Source: Lucinisca nassula
Taxonomy: Eukaryota; Mollusca; Bivalvia; Lucinida; Lucinidae
DNA: 64,000 bases
Assembly: GCA_963580285.1 (NCBI GenBank)
Contig: OY757017.1
Coordinates: 10,924,538 to 10,988,537 of the forward strand
Direction: 5' to 3'
A model generated the notes under the pieces. The model worked only from the letters and a program-made list of their open reading frames with translations. It was not told the DNA's origin and ran no database searches. The position numbers and the translations under genes were made by a program. Shown piece after piece: positions 1 to 11,425 of the stretch; position 1 is the first letter of the stretch; each line of letters starts with the position of its first letter.

Positions 1-1131
1 AAATTAGCTGACGCGTATTTTTTTCTCGTCCGGAATATGCCCCTTTCAAGAGTTATTGCCCTTTGAAATTTTTTTAATAAAATCTTGTCAGCAAGATATC
101 TCAAAAACTATTAGAGCTAGAGCCTTGAAAAATGGTGAATAGATTGTTGGTGATGAGTAGATGAACTGATTAACTTATGACAAAATTCCGAAAAATACTT
201 TGTGAGTTATGGCCCTTTGTCATTTTGGTAATTTGTGCCCATTGTAATGTATGCTAAAAGTGATGCATAGCATAACTTTAGAATCGTGTATGAGATAGTT
301 TTAAAATTTCATATATGCATTTCTGATGAAAAATAAGCTGACGCGTATTTTTTTTCTCGTCAGGATTATGCCCCTTTCAAGAGTTATTGCCCTTTGAAAT
401 TTTTTTAATAAAATCTTGTAAGCAAGATATCTCAAAAACTATTGGAGCTAGAGCCTTGAAAGTTGGTGAATATATTGGTGGTGATGAGTAGATGAACTGA
501 TTAACTTTTGACAAAATTCCGAAAAACACTTTGTGAGTTATGGCCCTTTGTCATTTTGGTAATTTGTGCCCATTGTAATGTATGCTAAAAGTGATGCATA
601 GCATAACTTTAGAACCGTGTATGCTAGGGTTTTGAAATTTCATATATGGATTCCTCATGAAAAATTAGCTGACGCGTATTTTTTTTCTCGTCCGGATTAT
701 GCCCCTTTCAAGAGTTATTGCCCTTTGAAAATTTTTTAATAAAATCTTGTCAGCAAAATATCTCAAACACTATTGGAGCTAGAGCCTTGAAAGTTGTTGA
801 GTATATTGGTGGTGATGAGTAAATGAACTGATTAACTTTTGACAAAATTCCGAAAAATACTTTGCGAGTTATGGCCCTTTGTCATTTTGGTAATTTGTGC
901 CCATTGTAATGAATGCTAAAAGTGATGCATAGCATAACTTTAGAACTGTGTATGCTATGGTTTTGAAATTTCATATATGCATTCCTAATGGAAAATAAGC
1001 TGACGCGTATTTTTTTTTCTCATCCGGATTATGCCCCTTTCAAGAGTTATTGCCCTTTGAATTTTTTTAAAATAAAATCTTGTCAGCAAGATATCTCAAA
1101 AACTATTGGAGCTAGAGGCTTGAAAGTTGGA
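1..1131. repeat. 330-bp tandem repeat, about 3.4 copies
   Basis: The motif GCTGACGCGTATTTTTTTC recurs at about 7, 337, 668 and 999, giving a period of 330-331 bp. Each unit carries the same internal landmarks, including GAGTTATGGCCCTTTG and ATGCTAAAAGTGATGCATAGC. Copies differ by scattered substitutions. The array runs off the left edge of the window, so its true length is unknown. No coding potential is seen. Confidence 0.9.
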
Positions 1132-1490
1132 CCATGAGTCATGTGCAAGACCAAGGTCCATACTTCCAATGTCAAGGTCATACCTAGAGGTCAAAGGTAA
1201 AAAAAGGACAGTCAATAACTTCCTTATTCTTTGATGGATTATGAAATTACTTGGCAGAAATATTAACCATCATGAGATGATGTGTTGTACCGCAAAGGTC
1301 AAGGCCATACTTAGAGGTCAAAGGTAAAAAGTGCTTTTTTTGTTTACGGCCAATAACTTTTTTATTTTTCTATGAACATTTTTAAAGTTACTATGCAGAA
1401 ATGTTCATCTTCATTAGATGATGTGTTGCACACAAGACCCAGCTCAATACCTCCAATGTCAAGGTTATACTTAGCAGTCAAAAACGGGGG
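1132..1490. repeat. degenerate tandem repeat of roughly 135-165 bp
   Basis: The phrases CAAGGTCATAC, TAGAGGTCAAAGGT and ATGATGTGTTG recur two to three times with imperfect spacing. The block directly follows the 330-bp array and looks like another decayed non-coding repeat. Confidence 0.6.
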
Positions 1491-1528
1491 AGACATCTGT
1501 GTTTTTGTAGAAAAACAAATTCTAGTTA

Positions 1529-2207
1529 AATATTGATAATACCTATTTCGATGGTTTGATCAGTCAGATTTACCCCACAGAACTTCAGTTAAATAAAGCA
1601 AATTCTTCTGATACCGAGGCCCCGTTTTTGGATTTACATCTGTCTATTGTAGATGGGTTTGTTTCGTGCAAAATTTATGATAAACGCGATGACTTTGATT
1701 TTGAGATTGTAAATTTTCCTTTTTTGGATGGTGATGTTCCTCGTGCGCCATCCTATGGCGTTTATATTTCGCAATTTATTCGATTTGCTAGAGTTTGTAG
1801 TCATGTAACTGACTTCAACACTAGTAATAAATTATTAACGGTTAAACTCCTTAATCAGGGTTATCGGTACCATAAACTACGCAAAGCCTTTTCAAAATTT
1901 TATAAACGCCATTCTGATTTAATTTCAAAATTCAATATTGGACTTAAATCTCTTCTGCAACAAGGTCTATCGGAACCCGAATTTTATGGTGACTTAGTAT
2001 ATAAATTCAGAAAAATATATAACCGCAATGACTTCAGCACCAAATTTCGTAAAATCATTCTTCGATATAAAAAGATTGGGTACAACATGGATGTTATACG
2101 ACAGACTTCATGCATGGTAGTTAACCCAATCACGGTTGGCAACTTTGCTTCCCTCTTTAATTGCACGCCGTGGGTCAGGCCTCAGATTCTATGACGGCTC
2201 CAACGTA
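1529..2207 (+). pseudogene. C-terminal fragment of a reverse-transcriptase polyprotein
   Basis: The open frame runs from about 1529, upstream of any ATG, which fits a 5'-truncated retroelement rather than a gene with its own start. It has the motif FLDLHLSIVDGFVSCKIYDK, reminiscent of the segment just after RT catalytic motifs, then a basic tail rich in Lys, Arg and Tyr. From memory this resembles RT-domain proteins that are abundant in molluscs and cnidarians, but I cannot fix the clade. Near 2170 a one-base indel moves the natural C-terminus into another frame, where TAA follows at about 2205. A related fragment lies at 16141-16275. The RT active site itself is not present. Confidence 0.65.
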
Positions 2208-2224
2208 AAGGCTTATTGAGAATT

Positions 2225-2775
2225 AGAGAGATCTAATTCTTGTTAATGTTGGTTGGTGCCTGATGCTCTGTCTCTGGTCGGGCCCATCGGAGTCTAACTG
2301 TTTTTCTTTTGCTCCAGCATTTCAGTGGTTTCTTGCTGTCGAGTCCTCACCGTTTCCTCACCTCTGTGGTTCTTTGATTTTTTGTGTTCACGGAGATGTT
2401 GCACTGATGAGTTCGGAGGTCTTCATGCGGACTGAACAAATTATTTGTCTAAATCGCGACGGAAGTAAGGGCGAGGATTGTGGCCACGTAAAATCGATTT
2501 AAGCCCCCCAGTGGAAATCATTCCACTGGCCGTTCCAAGCGGTTCTTCTGTGGCGGTTTATTTATGGTGCTGTTTGTTACTTACTGTGTGTATCACTTGT
2601 GTCTTTTTATTTTGGATGGCCATATGGCCATTTTGTGGGAAAGTAACTGTCCTTATGGCCTTCCTTTGTTTAGGTTTCCATTATGGTCTGGTCGCTTAAT
2701 GTGTGTGTTTCTTTCCCTTTGGTGTCTTTGATGGGTGGAGTAAGTTAATTGTATCGATTCCTGATCTTTGTTTTA
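2225..2775 (+). repeat. R-family dispersed repeat, long copy
   Basis: This block shares long similarity with segments at about 11900-12215 (+), 13118-13232 (-), 51810-52258 (-), 60690-61035, 63186-63340 (+) and 63635-63965 (-). Landmarks are TCCAGCATTTCAGTGGTTTC, GTTGCACTGATGAGTTCGG, GTTTCTTTCCCTTTGGTGTC and ATTCCTGATC. It has short open frames but none persists between copies, so it is treated as non-coding. It follows the RT fragment directly. Whether it is the 3' region of that retroelement or a separate non-autonomous element is unclear. Confidence 0.7.
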
Positions 2776-2778
2776 CTT

Positions 2779-4360
2779 CTACTTTAATGACTGATTAAAG
2801 ACAAATGCAAGTGGTTCGGCCAGTATTTCTGCACCTTCTTTTAGGAGGCGATGGCTTAGTAAGTCGGGTCCGTATGCTTTGTGAATGTTAAGGTTCAGCA
2901 GAACATCCTTGACATCTTGAGCGGATAGTACGATGAAATCAAGAGAATATTCAGTACGGTCGATATTGGGTAGGGTTTTATTAGTATCGTTCACCTCCGA
3001 CTGAGATATAAAGAACTCATTGAGCACTTTTGCTTTGTTAACATTGTCTTCTGCGTGTTCGTTATTCATTATCAGTGTCGGAATGTTAGATGATGTCTTA
3101 TTAAAATTGAGCACTTGTTTCGCAGTTTTCCAAAAGAGTGTCACGTTTGCCCTTCCCGCAGAAAGAATTTTGTCAAGTTTTTCAAAGTAATCATTTTAAG
3201 ATTACCGTATTTCAAATACAATTTCGTTACGCAAGGTTTTATATTTTTCCAAAAGTAACTGATTAGAAGTTTGCTTAAATTTCCTGTTATAACGTTTACG
3301 CTTCCGTAAGTGATTTCTTATTTTACAAGTTATCCATGGATGTTCCGCCGGCCTAACAGTAACCGTTTTATTTGGAATAGACTGCTCAGCTGCTGAGAGT
3401 ATAGATTCAGTTGTGAGTCTAACGTTCTCATTAATGTCTTCGTTTGAATTTACCATATCTACAAGATTTTGCTCCAGCATGATTGTTCAGTATAGGTCGT
3501 ATTCAGCTAAATTATAGTTCCAAATATGTCGTTTAGTTTAAAGGGTTTAAAGGAAGGGCAAAGAAATTTCAACAGAACCACGACGGGACAGTGGAACCTT
3601 CCCAGCAGGCACATGACGTAATAGTGACGTCACATTGACGTCGGTACAACGCCATGACGTTAATACAACGTCACATCAACGTCGGTGCAACGTCATGACG
3701 TTGCACCGACGTTGATTTGACGTTGTCCTAGCGACGTGTGCCTGCTGGGTTGTCTGTTCTGGAAGAAAGCTATCAGAAACGCCACTTGTCAACACATTGG
3801 ACGTACTTCTAGCCAAGATTAAGTAAATTATAGATGATGAATTTTCAGTAAAATGTGTTGGTTCTGTGATTAGTTGTTTACAGTTATATTGTTGAATTAA
3901 GACTGTCATTTTGTTATTAGGATTTCCTGTCATGTTGTAGTTGAAGTCACCATGCACAAAAATGTCAACAATGTTCATGTTATATGCTGTGTCTTTTCTT
4001 TCTTCTAACAAATTGAAGTACGCAAGGTTACTGTTTGGAGGCCTGTAATATCCCCCGACAAGGACTGTCTTTGATTTTATGGTCAATTCTAACCAAACAG
4101 CTTCAAGACCACGGAGTTCTAAACCAGTTCAACGTTTGCAGGATAAAGAGTCACGCACGTACACGATTACCCCGCCGCCTGGACGATCGCATCTGTCGTT
4201 TCTGAACGGCACATGAACATTTCTAATAAGTATGCTTCCATTACATCGGGAGTTTCAGGTTTTAGCCAGCTTTCTGTAAAAATAAGTATGTCATATAAGT
4301 CTGATTCGACTTTGACCATGTCTAGTTTAGGTTTAATACTTTGGATGTTTAAATGTAAGA
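2779..4360 (-). pseudogene. decayed non-LTR retrotransposon: endonuclease and start of RT region
   Basis: Reading the minus strand from 4360 downward, one finds in order: an endonuclease N-terminus in the style HLNIQSIKPKLD with TESWLKP (about 4350-4270); the core of an exonuclease/endonuclease/phosphatase domain with GGYYRPPNSN and VHGDFNYNM (4086-3676); a linker with WITCKIRNHLRKRK (3480-3202); and the pre-RT region with a KAYGPDLL motif (3144-2779). These lie in different frames with stops between them, and a MITE interrupts the endonuclease at 3601-3750. The order matches Jockey/CR1-like LINE ORF2. The RT catalytic core is absent. It is a dead copy. Confidence 0.8.
3601..3751. mobile_element. 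MITE-D, about 150 bp, ends CCCAGCAGGCACA
   Basis: It begins CCCAGCAGGCACA and ends TGTGCCTGCTGGG, perfect inverted ends. The interior is made of palindromic ACGTC/GACGT-rich words. It splits the endonuclease region of the surrounding dead LINE, so it inserted later. A second copy lies at 53183-53333, and relatives rich in AACGTTG lie near 19665 and 48460. No clear target duplication was seen. Confidence 0.8.
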
Positions 4361-4533
4361 TACTAAAATGGTTTCCTTACATTTGGAAGTTAGGGGCAGC
4401 GCTATCGATGCTGCTATCAGAGCTGCCCCCGACAGAGGTCGGTAAGAAAATCTTTTTATTTTATTTTTTACTGGATGGCAATAAAAATTGCAGGGTCGGC
4501 ACAAAAGAATTAGGGTCAGTCGGGTTAGCGGAA

Positions 4534-5154
4534 ATAGAGGATCTTACATGAGTGCTCATGTATTATTGAATTTATTAAACGAGTTGAGGAAAAGGGATAA
4601 AATGCGAGGCTTTGCCGAGCATTTTATCCCTTTTCTTCAACGAGTTTAATAAATTCTTGACATAGAGGATCTTACATGAGTGTTCATGTATTATTGAATT
4701 TATTAAACGAGTTGAGGAAAAGGGATAAAATGCGAGGCTTTGCCGAGCATTTTATCCCTTTTCTTCAACGAGTTTAATAAATTCTTGACATAGAGGATCT
4801 TACATGAGTGCTCATGTATTATTGAATTTATTGAACGAGTTGAGGAAAAGGGATAAAATGCGAGGCTTTGCCGAGCATTTTATACCTTTTTCTCAACGAG
4901 TTTAATAAATTTAATAATACATGAGCACGAATGCAAGATTCTATTTATCATATGACATTAAAAGCGTATTTTGTTCACGACTGTTTACAAAAATGTCAAC
5001 ATTCCGCCATTAGTAAACGCGACGTCATTAAGGACGTCGTACATGTAACGTTATGGCACGTATCTAGCTAATTTGCATATTTAATCCACTAGTGGATTAT
5101 CGAAAATAATACATGGCGTTATTACACTCTCAGACGCGACGTCATATGATAAAA
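4534..5154 (+). mobile_element. MITE-P with the hairpin unit triplicated
   Basis: The unit starting ATAGAGGATCTTACATGAG occurs at 4534, 4662 and 4790, an exact 128-bp spacing. Each unit holds an inverted pair around GCGAGGCTTTGCCGAGC. After the third unit comes the unique tail, with the palindromes GACGTCATTAAGGACGTC and AATCCACTAGTGGATT, ending near TCATATGATAAA. Other copies (14114, 15543, 17883, 51368) have a single hairpin unit, so the triplication is local. Confidence 0.85.
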
Positions 5155-5194
5155 CAGTATTTTAGGCCTTATGATGCCCTTGCTTTTGGCACAC

Positions 5195-5698
5195 CAAAAG
5201 ACTGAATCACTTCAATACAAGCTATCTTAGAAAACTCTTAAAGATTAAGTGGCAAGACACGATTCAAGACATGGAAGTCCTGAACAGGGCAGGGATGCAA
5301 AGTGTACATACTCTTCTGAACTTAGCACAGTTGAGATGGACAGGCCATGTTACCAGAATGCTCGAGGAACGTTTGCCAAAGAAAATTCCCTATGGAGAAC
5401 TAGAAATGGGCAAACGCTCCCAAGGCGGTCAGAAGAAGCGCTACAAGGACACCCCAAGCCTTCCTCAGGGACTGCATCATTCCAACAGAGTCATGGGAAC
5501 AAATTGCACAGAACAGAGCAAAGTGGTGAGGTCTCATCAGAAGGGGTGTCAGTGTATACACGGCAAAAAGAATCAGTGAAGCTGAGCGCAAAGCCAGAGC
5601 TAAGGCATCACCAACATAGCCTCTGTTACTCTATCTGCAACAGACAGTTCAGAGCTAGAATCGGTTTTAGCAGCCATCGTAGAACACACAAATAGTAA
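5195..5698 (+). pseudogene. C-terminal fragment of a LINE ORF2
   Basis: The frame reading WTGHVTRMLEERLPKKI followed by GELEMGKRSQGGQKKRYKD is a hallmark C-terminal segment of a non-LTR retrotransposon ORF2 that is very common in invertebrate genomes. Downstream, the frame changes at least twice. A terminal zinc-finger-like stretch with CNRQFRAR and HRRTH follows at about 5635-5692. The 5' part of the element, including the RT catalytic region, is absent. The fragment ends at TAG near 5695. Confidence 0.8.
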
Positions 5699-5715
5699 AA
5701 TTTCTCAAATATGAT

Positions 5716-5840
5716 TAAAATGGGTCATTACGAACTATTATTATGATGCCGTTGCTTTCATGTTTGTTGGTGTCTTAGATGGAATGTGTCAGGTAATTCC
5801 ATCGATTCCTGACCATTGCCTTCACTTCTACTGGCAATTT
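5716..5840 (+). repeat. short R-family fragment
   Basis: TTTGTTGGTGTCTTAGATGG and CGATTCCTGACCATTGCCTTC match the end segment of the R family seen at 2700-2775 and 63270-63335. It is a remnant only. Confidence 0.5.
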
Positions 5841-6021
5841 GATATATTTAAGTGCATCAAAACTTTAACCCATTGTATACTAGTGGACTGTTCCATTGCT
5901 ATATGTTGGATAAGTCCCTTTGTCATATTAGGGGTGGTAGACCTAATTTTTCGTTTTTAGTCTATTTTAACGGAACATTCTTTAGCGAATAGTATAGGCC
6001 CTGACCAGACGCCGCGTTATA

Positions 6022-6900
6022 TTTTCTTTTTATTTGATAATATATTTATGTCAATCGGATCTTGTGTCACAATTTTGACTTGGCTATGACGTCACAGCTG
6101 TCAGTTGCAAACCATAAACAGATCGCCATTTTTAAGACAGCATTTTTACAGTTCAAAGAATGCCGAGAAGCCGCTTTTTTCAAGCTATTTTACAGAAGTA
6201 TTGTATAGATAACATGAATTTTGGCGAGAAAAGTAGTCCGGGCTGCTACTGTGAAAATAACATAGTCATGTTATTTTTCACACTGTGAAATTATCATTTA
6301 TATATTTTCACACTGTGAAAATATCACTTTTATTTGTTTCAGGTGTATGCATTGATTTCACTGCTATGTATAAAATAAATTTAAATATTTTACATACGAA
6401 CAAGGTGGACAAATATCATACATAGAGGATATTTACTTTTTTTAGATGAATACCAAAAATATTTCATCGAGTGTGTTGAAAATTCTGATGTTTTCAACAC
6501 ACGAGATGAAATATTTTTGATATTTATCGAAAAAAGGGAATTTTTCTTTTCATTTGATAATATTTTGGGACACTGTTATTGATCAATCGGATCTTACGTC
6601 ACAATTTTTGACTTGGCTATGACGTCACAACTGTCAGTTGCAAACCATATACAGATCGCCGTTTTTAATACAGCATTTGTACAGTTCAAAGAATGCTTTT
6701 TCGAGGTATTTTACAGAATTATTTTCCAGCTAACATATGGATTTTGGCAAGAAAAGTATTCCGGGCTGCTACTGTGAAAATAACATGGTCATGTTATTTT
6801 TCACACTGTGAAAATATCATTTATATTTTACAGTGTGAAAATATCACTTTTATTTGTTTCAGATATGCATTGATTTCACAGCTATGTATAAAATAAAGAA
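6022..6900. repeat. direct duplication of a 360-bp repeat with a hairpin between copies
   Basis: The block at 6022-6380 is repeated at 6543-6900. Shared landmarks are ACTTGGCTATGACGTCACA, GTCAGTTGCAAACCATA, CAGTTCAAAGAATGC and GGGCTGCTACTGTGAAAATA, about 520 bp apart. Between them (6420-6540) is a palindrome centred near 6488, with arms such as ATATTTCATCGAGTGTGTTG. A third, more diverged copy lies at 14680-14880. Confidence 0.8.
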
Positions 6901-6912
6901 GGATACAGCGAA

Positions 6913-6913
<1 letters not shown>

Positions 6914-6958
<45 letters not shown>
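6914..6958. repeat. (ATT)n microsatellite
   Basis: About 14 uninterrupted ATT/TTA units. Open frames through it, such as poly-isoleucine on the minus strand, are artefacts. Confidence 0.95.
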
Positions 6959-6959
<1 letters not shown>

Positions 6960-8218
6960 TGCCCAAGGATACAGCCGATTTATTATTATTTCTCTTATTT
7001 TTATTCGTGTGCTTATAATATCCGAAACATGGCTTTCTTGGTCATAAATTCGGGTATTTTTCTTCTTTGGATCAGACAATCTTTTGTCACCACGTCATAA
7101 AAGTTGGAGCAAGTAAAGTTTTAGCTTTCAAGTCCGTTTTCTGGTTTACATGACTTTTATTCACCCTTCAGGAAAAAAAATTCTTCCCCGGGAGTAAATT
7201 TACTCTGATAAAACAAAATACTCAAAAGACTTGTCTCTGCTGAAAGAGAAACTTTGACAACAAGCTTTGTTGTCTGTCGGTTTCTTTAAAAGTCATTGTT
7301 ATAAACAGTGTGAAACCAGATCAGACGGCTCCTCTAGAAAAGTCTTATCAATGCCCACATTGTTTGCATGTATGCAAAAATACGTTTGAAAAGTTTGAAA
7401 GACAATACAGCAGTCCCTTTGACGCACAAACAGTTTTATAACATTTATTTTCGCAATAATTCTTCACTATCTCCGACGTTTCGGCTTTTTACAGCCTTTT
7501 TCACGGATTGTTCTTTCAAGCTATTACATCTGTCTTTAATACAGCAGTCGACATGAACAGACGACATTTTCAAATGCAGTTTTTCTTGACATCTTAATGG
7601 TTAAAGGGCACTCTTAGTACCAAACCAAAGTTGTTCGTTATATATAAGAAACCAATAATTTCAACATAGAAGTTCGTATTCATGTCTTATTGCAAAAATG
7701 CTTTCAGAGTATCCGTAGCAAGTCACGTGTCATCTCAATACACCCACGAAAAGATTCAGTGAGCGAGCCAGTTCCCTTCCGATCGCATTTCCGGAGCAAT
7801 TCTCAAGTTTACTTTAGCACTTCGTTTTAAAGACTCTTTCCTTTTAGTCCGTCAAATTATCAGAAGATTTTCTTCAGTATCGCCGACAAATTAGAAGAGA
7901 TTCTCCTAATTAGCGTGTCTCTGATGACGTGCTGACGGCAAACTAACTTTGGGAGGAAGCATTATTCAAAGATTGATATTCAAAGATAAAAGCATGCGCA
8001 TTATCCCTTTTTACATTAGCTTTGGTATTACTTTCGTTATTACTGATATATAGTTTGATATTTCAGGAGATATGAACATAATAAACTCAGAAAGAAATGA
8101 TGTAAATCCCTTGTGAATACATATCAGGGAAAGCAATTCTTTCAAAACTATTTTTCTCTCCCTTGCCAAAAGGCTTCTACTCCTAAAGGAAAGCACGTCA
8201 TTTCTGTCCATTCATCAC
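6960..8218. other. no recognisable feature
   Basis: About 1.26 kb of AT-rich sequence with no persistent open frame, inverted repeat or match to families elsewhere in the window that I could see. It may be old unique DNA or decayed repeat. Confidence 0.5.
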
Positions 8219-8466
8219 TATAACATGCCCTTAAACCTCACTTTATATGGAGAAAGCTGGGGATTACGGGTGTATACATTATTTTTCTTTTTTCAGCTCC
8301 AAGATATAGGTTGTGGGTACTCAATGTGGCGGTTCTAACGAGCACCTACAACCTATGTTTGCAATATAAATAAGAAAAATATCACGGATTTTCATGAGAA
8401 AGTAGCCATTTTGGAGATGTGAAAAATGCGCTATGTCGCACAGGTGTGTTATCGCAATGTTATTCT
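8219..8466. mobile_element. MITE-A copy, core palindrome partly lost
   Basis: It carries the family landmarks AACCTCACTTTATATGGAG, TTATTTTTCTT, TAGGTTGTGGGTACTC, GGCGGTTCTAACGAGCACC and the terminal GGTGTGTT. Half of the central GTTAGAACCGCC/GGCGGTTCTAAC palindrome is deleted, leaving only one arm. Confidence 0.75.
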
Positions 8467-8679
8467 TAATTCGGAAGGTTTTGGCTTGTAGGAAAGAAAC
8501 AGTAAGTGTCAAATGTTATCTCCCTTCAACATTAAATAGGCGGAAGGCGGAAACGCACTAGGAATTGTTATTCAATTGTATAAAAAAAAACACACTAAAA
8601 AAAAAACATTACGGATTATTTTCTACCGTTATCTGGACTAGAAGAAGTGCTAAAGACACTTTTTTTAAAAAGAATCTTC

Positions 8680-8684
<5 letters not shown>

Positions 8685-8757
<73 letters not shown>
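8685..8757. repeat. (CT)n microsatellite
   Basis: About 36 uninterrupted CT units. Confidence 0.97.
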
Positions 8758-8758
<1 letters not shown>

Positions 8759-9021
8759 AACTTTCATTTGCGGAAAAATTACGATCATGTATCATGTATT
8801 GTTTCTTTTCGTTGTAGCGCAAAAGAAAATGGATGAGAAGAGCTAGGCCATTACATTTTTGTCATCAGATCCATGGTCTCACGTTCAGATACTAACCACC
8901 TTTGACGACAATAACAAATGGCAGTTGAAGGATAGTTGTATGTGAGTCTAAGAATTTAAACTTTCAGGACTCAGAATCCGCTCAGTACGTCCCGTCTACT
9001 GAGTGAAATATTTTTCACAAT

Positions 9022-9263
9022 TTAAGGGGAAATGGATACACATCCAGGGAAATCAACTCCAGCAAAAGTATTCTTGTCACCCATGTCAATAGGGGTCAAC
9101 TCTAAAAGAAAGAATTTGCTCCTCAGGAGCAAATTCTTTCCTTTAAGAGTTGACCCCTTTTTCAGTTGGAGAGGGCTTTTAGAAAAGCGAACAGGAAGTC
9201 CCGAAAACTGTCTCCATTTAAAAATGGCGGGAAAACCTGCGAGGTGTTCCCATTTCCCTTAAG
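9022..9263. mobile_element. MITE-E copy with TTAA ends
   Basis: It starts TTAAGGGGAAATGG and ends CCCATTTCCCTTAA. The interior contains the palindrome TTTGCTCCTCAGGAGCAAA. Two other copies are at 23865-24097 and 28017-28198. The TTAA target use, shown by an empty site elsewhere in this window, suggests a piggyBac-mobilised non-autonomous element. Confidence 0.8.
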
Positions 9264-9826
9264 CACACACATGTTCTTGTATCGGTACTTGAAGGACTGA
9301 TTTCAAGAATTCTTGTCAAGCTCTTTAAAAGTAAAATTTATATACAATTTATACAATCAAAGGACCAAAATCAATGTTGAAACATTTGACTGCGATATCT
9401 CGGTCTATGAACTGACAATCGCTGTATTTACAGGTATTTTCAACGACTTCTAATGTTCCATTAGCGGATGACAAATCAATGATTTCCATAACCACGGCCT
9501 GATTAACGCAAACAGTCTCCAGCAATGTTTTCTGGAAGCCACTTAGCCATATTGTGACAAAACTGCGCTAGAGCAAATGCGAACTGCACAACCCAAAACT
9601 AGACTGCGCGCAGTCTGTTTTTGGCTTTTGCATTTCGTCAAAACTTGCAATCGTCGCTTTCGTAATTTTTAGACGCGCAGAAGAACTGCGCATGTCCTGG
9701 TAATAATATGCATTGCGCAAACCCGTTGCACATCCGCATTATGCTTGCAACATTCGTTTTGTCACGCTACCGCCATATTGATTTCACATTCTGGTTTGTC
9801 TCCATTATTTACACTACCTATATCTA
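9264..9826. other. no recognisable feature
   Basis: Intervening AT-rich DNA. There is a small GC-richer stretch near 9560-9730 with repeated TGCGC words. No gene or repeat family was assigned. Confidence 0.4.
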
Positions 9827-10056
9827 TTAACCCATTTTGTATCAGAAACCCCAAAACGGGTACCATGGCAAACAGTGCAGGCCCAGATCAGACGCCGCAG
9901 AACGCGGCGTCTGATCTGGGCCTACACTGTTTGCAAAAAGTTATGCCATTTTCCAACTAAATTTTTAAGAAAACACAACTTGTCACCCCTTAATTTCGAA
10001 ATAGACTCCTGCTTTATATAAGGAGGAAGATTCCATTTGGTACAAAAATGGTTAAT
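9827..10056. mobile_element. MITE-H copy with long hairpin
   Basis: The ends are TTAACCCATTTTGTA and, inverted, TACAAAAATGGTTAA. The interior is a hairpin built on GGCCCAGATCAGACGCCG and its complement. A second copy is at 59808-60006 with the same order of landmarks (TTTGCAAAAAGTT, CCATTTTCCAACTAAAT, ATAAGGAGGAAGATTCC). Confidence 0.8.
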
Positions 10057-10232
10057 GGAGCTACTTTAGAGCACGGGTGTCAAAATCAACATTAAAACCG
10101 GCAGTGGTATCTTTCCTGGTTCCTTCCTTTCTTCCTTCCCGCGGGAAAACATTCAAGCGTTTTATTTCCTTTTTATACACGCTTTTGTTTACCAGTTATT
10201 ACCATGCAATAAATCTCCCGTCATGCGCTGGA

Positions 10233-10393
10233 TCGCCCAAGTGTTTTCTTCTCTGCGACCATCGAGTCTTGTAGAAAGAGACTGTGCTGCATGGTGCTTC
10301 CGCGCAGAGCTGAAACCGACCGAACTTGATTACTGGTAAACCGCTTAGCAGATCTTAGCCTGCCCAGGAAAAGTAGTGCGGGTCGTGCCGCTC
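10233..10393 (+). mobile_element. SINE-1 fragment
   Basis: It contains CTGCATGGTGCTTCCGCGCA, GAGCTGAAACCGA, TACTGGTAAACCGCTTAG and GCCTGCCCAGG, the order found in full SINE-1 copies such as 47451-47758. It is cut off by the MITE-I at 10394. The matching 3' half resumes at 10595, so the MITE probably inserted into this SINE. Confidence 0.7.
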
Positions 10394-10594
10394 CTAAACC
10401 CTTGTTTTGCTGAATATTTAAATATGCCACACCCACTACTGATTATCAACCAATAAGATTACTTGATGCAAATTATTGCAACAAATTCACAATCTGAATG
10501 ACAATGTAGATCCTGATCAGATGGCTTCTGAAGCCATCTGATCTGGATCTACATTGTTTGAAGGGTGAGCGGGCTCAGCGGGATAAGGGTTAAA
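10394..10594. mobile_element. MITE-I copy
   Basis: It begins TAAACCCTTGTTTTGCTGAA and ends GGATAAGGGTTAAA. The centre is a hairpin, GATCAGATGGCTTCTGAAGC then GCTTCTGAAGCCATCTGATC. Other copies are at 24139-24316 and 24980-25196. Confidence 0.75.
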
Positions 10595-10725
10595 CCCTAG
10601 CGGTTTCTTAGAGCGGTAGGTCTTGAGATATCGTTTCATCTCAATGTCGGGAAAAGTCCCACAAAATCGGAAGCAACGACTCAAAATGACCTAAAATAGT
10701 GTTGACGGGAACGTACATCCTCAAC
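10595..10725 (+). mobile_element. SINE-1 3' half
   Basis: It has GGTCTTGAGATATCG, CATCTCAATGTCGGG, AAAAGTCCCACAAAATCGG and GTGTTGACGGGAACGT, the 3' module of SINE-1. It probably belongs to the same insertion as 10233-10393, split by MITE-I. Confidence 0.7.
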
Positions 10726-10865
10726 AAAAACGCAAACTATTCTGTTGCTTTTTGCTGTTCGTCTTCGCTTTTTGTCTTTATTTCTTACACTACATCCCAT
10801 GGCATCATCTAAATAACAAAAAAAAAAGCTATACGGGTTGCCTTTAACTATAATACAGTTATCAA

Positions 10866-11168
10866 AATCAGACGGCCCATCAGGGCTTGAAGAAATAGAT
10901 GGACTGCATAATGCTTCCACGCAGAGCTGAAACCGACTCGCACTCGAGTACTGGTAAACCGCTTAGAGGATCTAAGCCTGCCCAGGCAAAGCTGTGCGAG
11001 TCGCACCCTCTATGTTTATCAACCTTAGTGGTTTCATTGGGCGACAGAGCTTGAGATGTTGTTTGATCTCAATGTCGGGTATCAGTCCCACAAAGTTGGT
11101 AACAACGTCTTCAAAATGACCTATACAGTGTTGACGGGTACATTAAACCTCAAATCAAACAAACAAAC
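10866..11168 (+). mobile_element. SINE-1 copy, near full length
   Basis: It starts CGGCCCATCAGGGCTTGAAG, passes through ATGGACTGCATAATGCTTCC, CAGAGCTGAAACCG, TACTGGTAAACCGCTTAGAG and CAATGTCGGGTATCAG, and ends GTGTTGACGGGTACATTAAA with a CAAATCAAACAAACAAACAA tail. The tail and dispersed copies fit a retroposed SINE. Confidence 0.85.
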
Positions 11169-11227
11169 AAAATCAGAAGTGAATGCAATGATCAGGAACC
11201 TATACAGTTACCATACACCTTCCCTTC

Positions 11228-11425
11228 CGGCCCCCCGCCCATCGGGGCTTGAAGAAATAGATGGGCTGCATGATGCTTCCACGCAGAGCTGAAACCGATC
11301 CGCACACGAGTACTGGTAAACCGCTTAGAAGATCTAAGCCTGCCCTGGCAAAGCGTTGCGAGTCGGCCCGTCCATGCTAATAAGCCCTATTGGTTTCATT
11401 GGGCGACACAACTTGCCAAGATACC
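11228..11425 (+). mobile_element. SINE-1 copy, 3' truncated
   Basis: It begins GGCCCCCCGCCCATCGGGGC and keeps the order of the full copies up to TTTCATTGGGCGACA. It then stops before the 3' tail module. Confidence 0.8.

Noticed and set aside
8565..8846. 93-codon frame with Ser-Leu repeats
   Set aside because: Runs through the (CT)n microsatellite.
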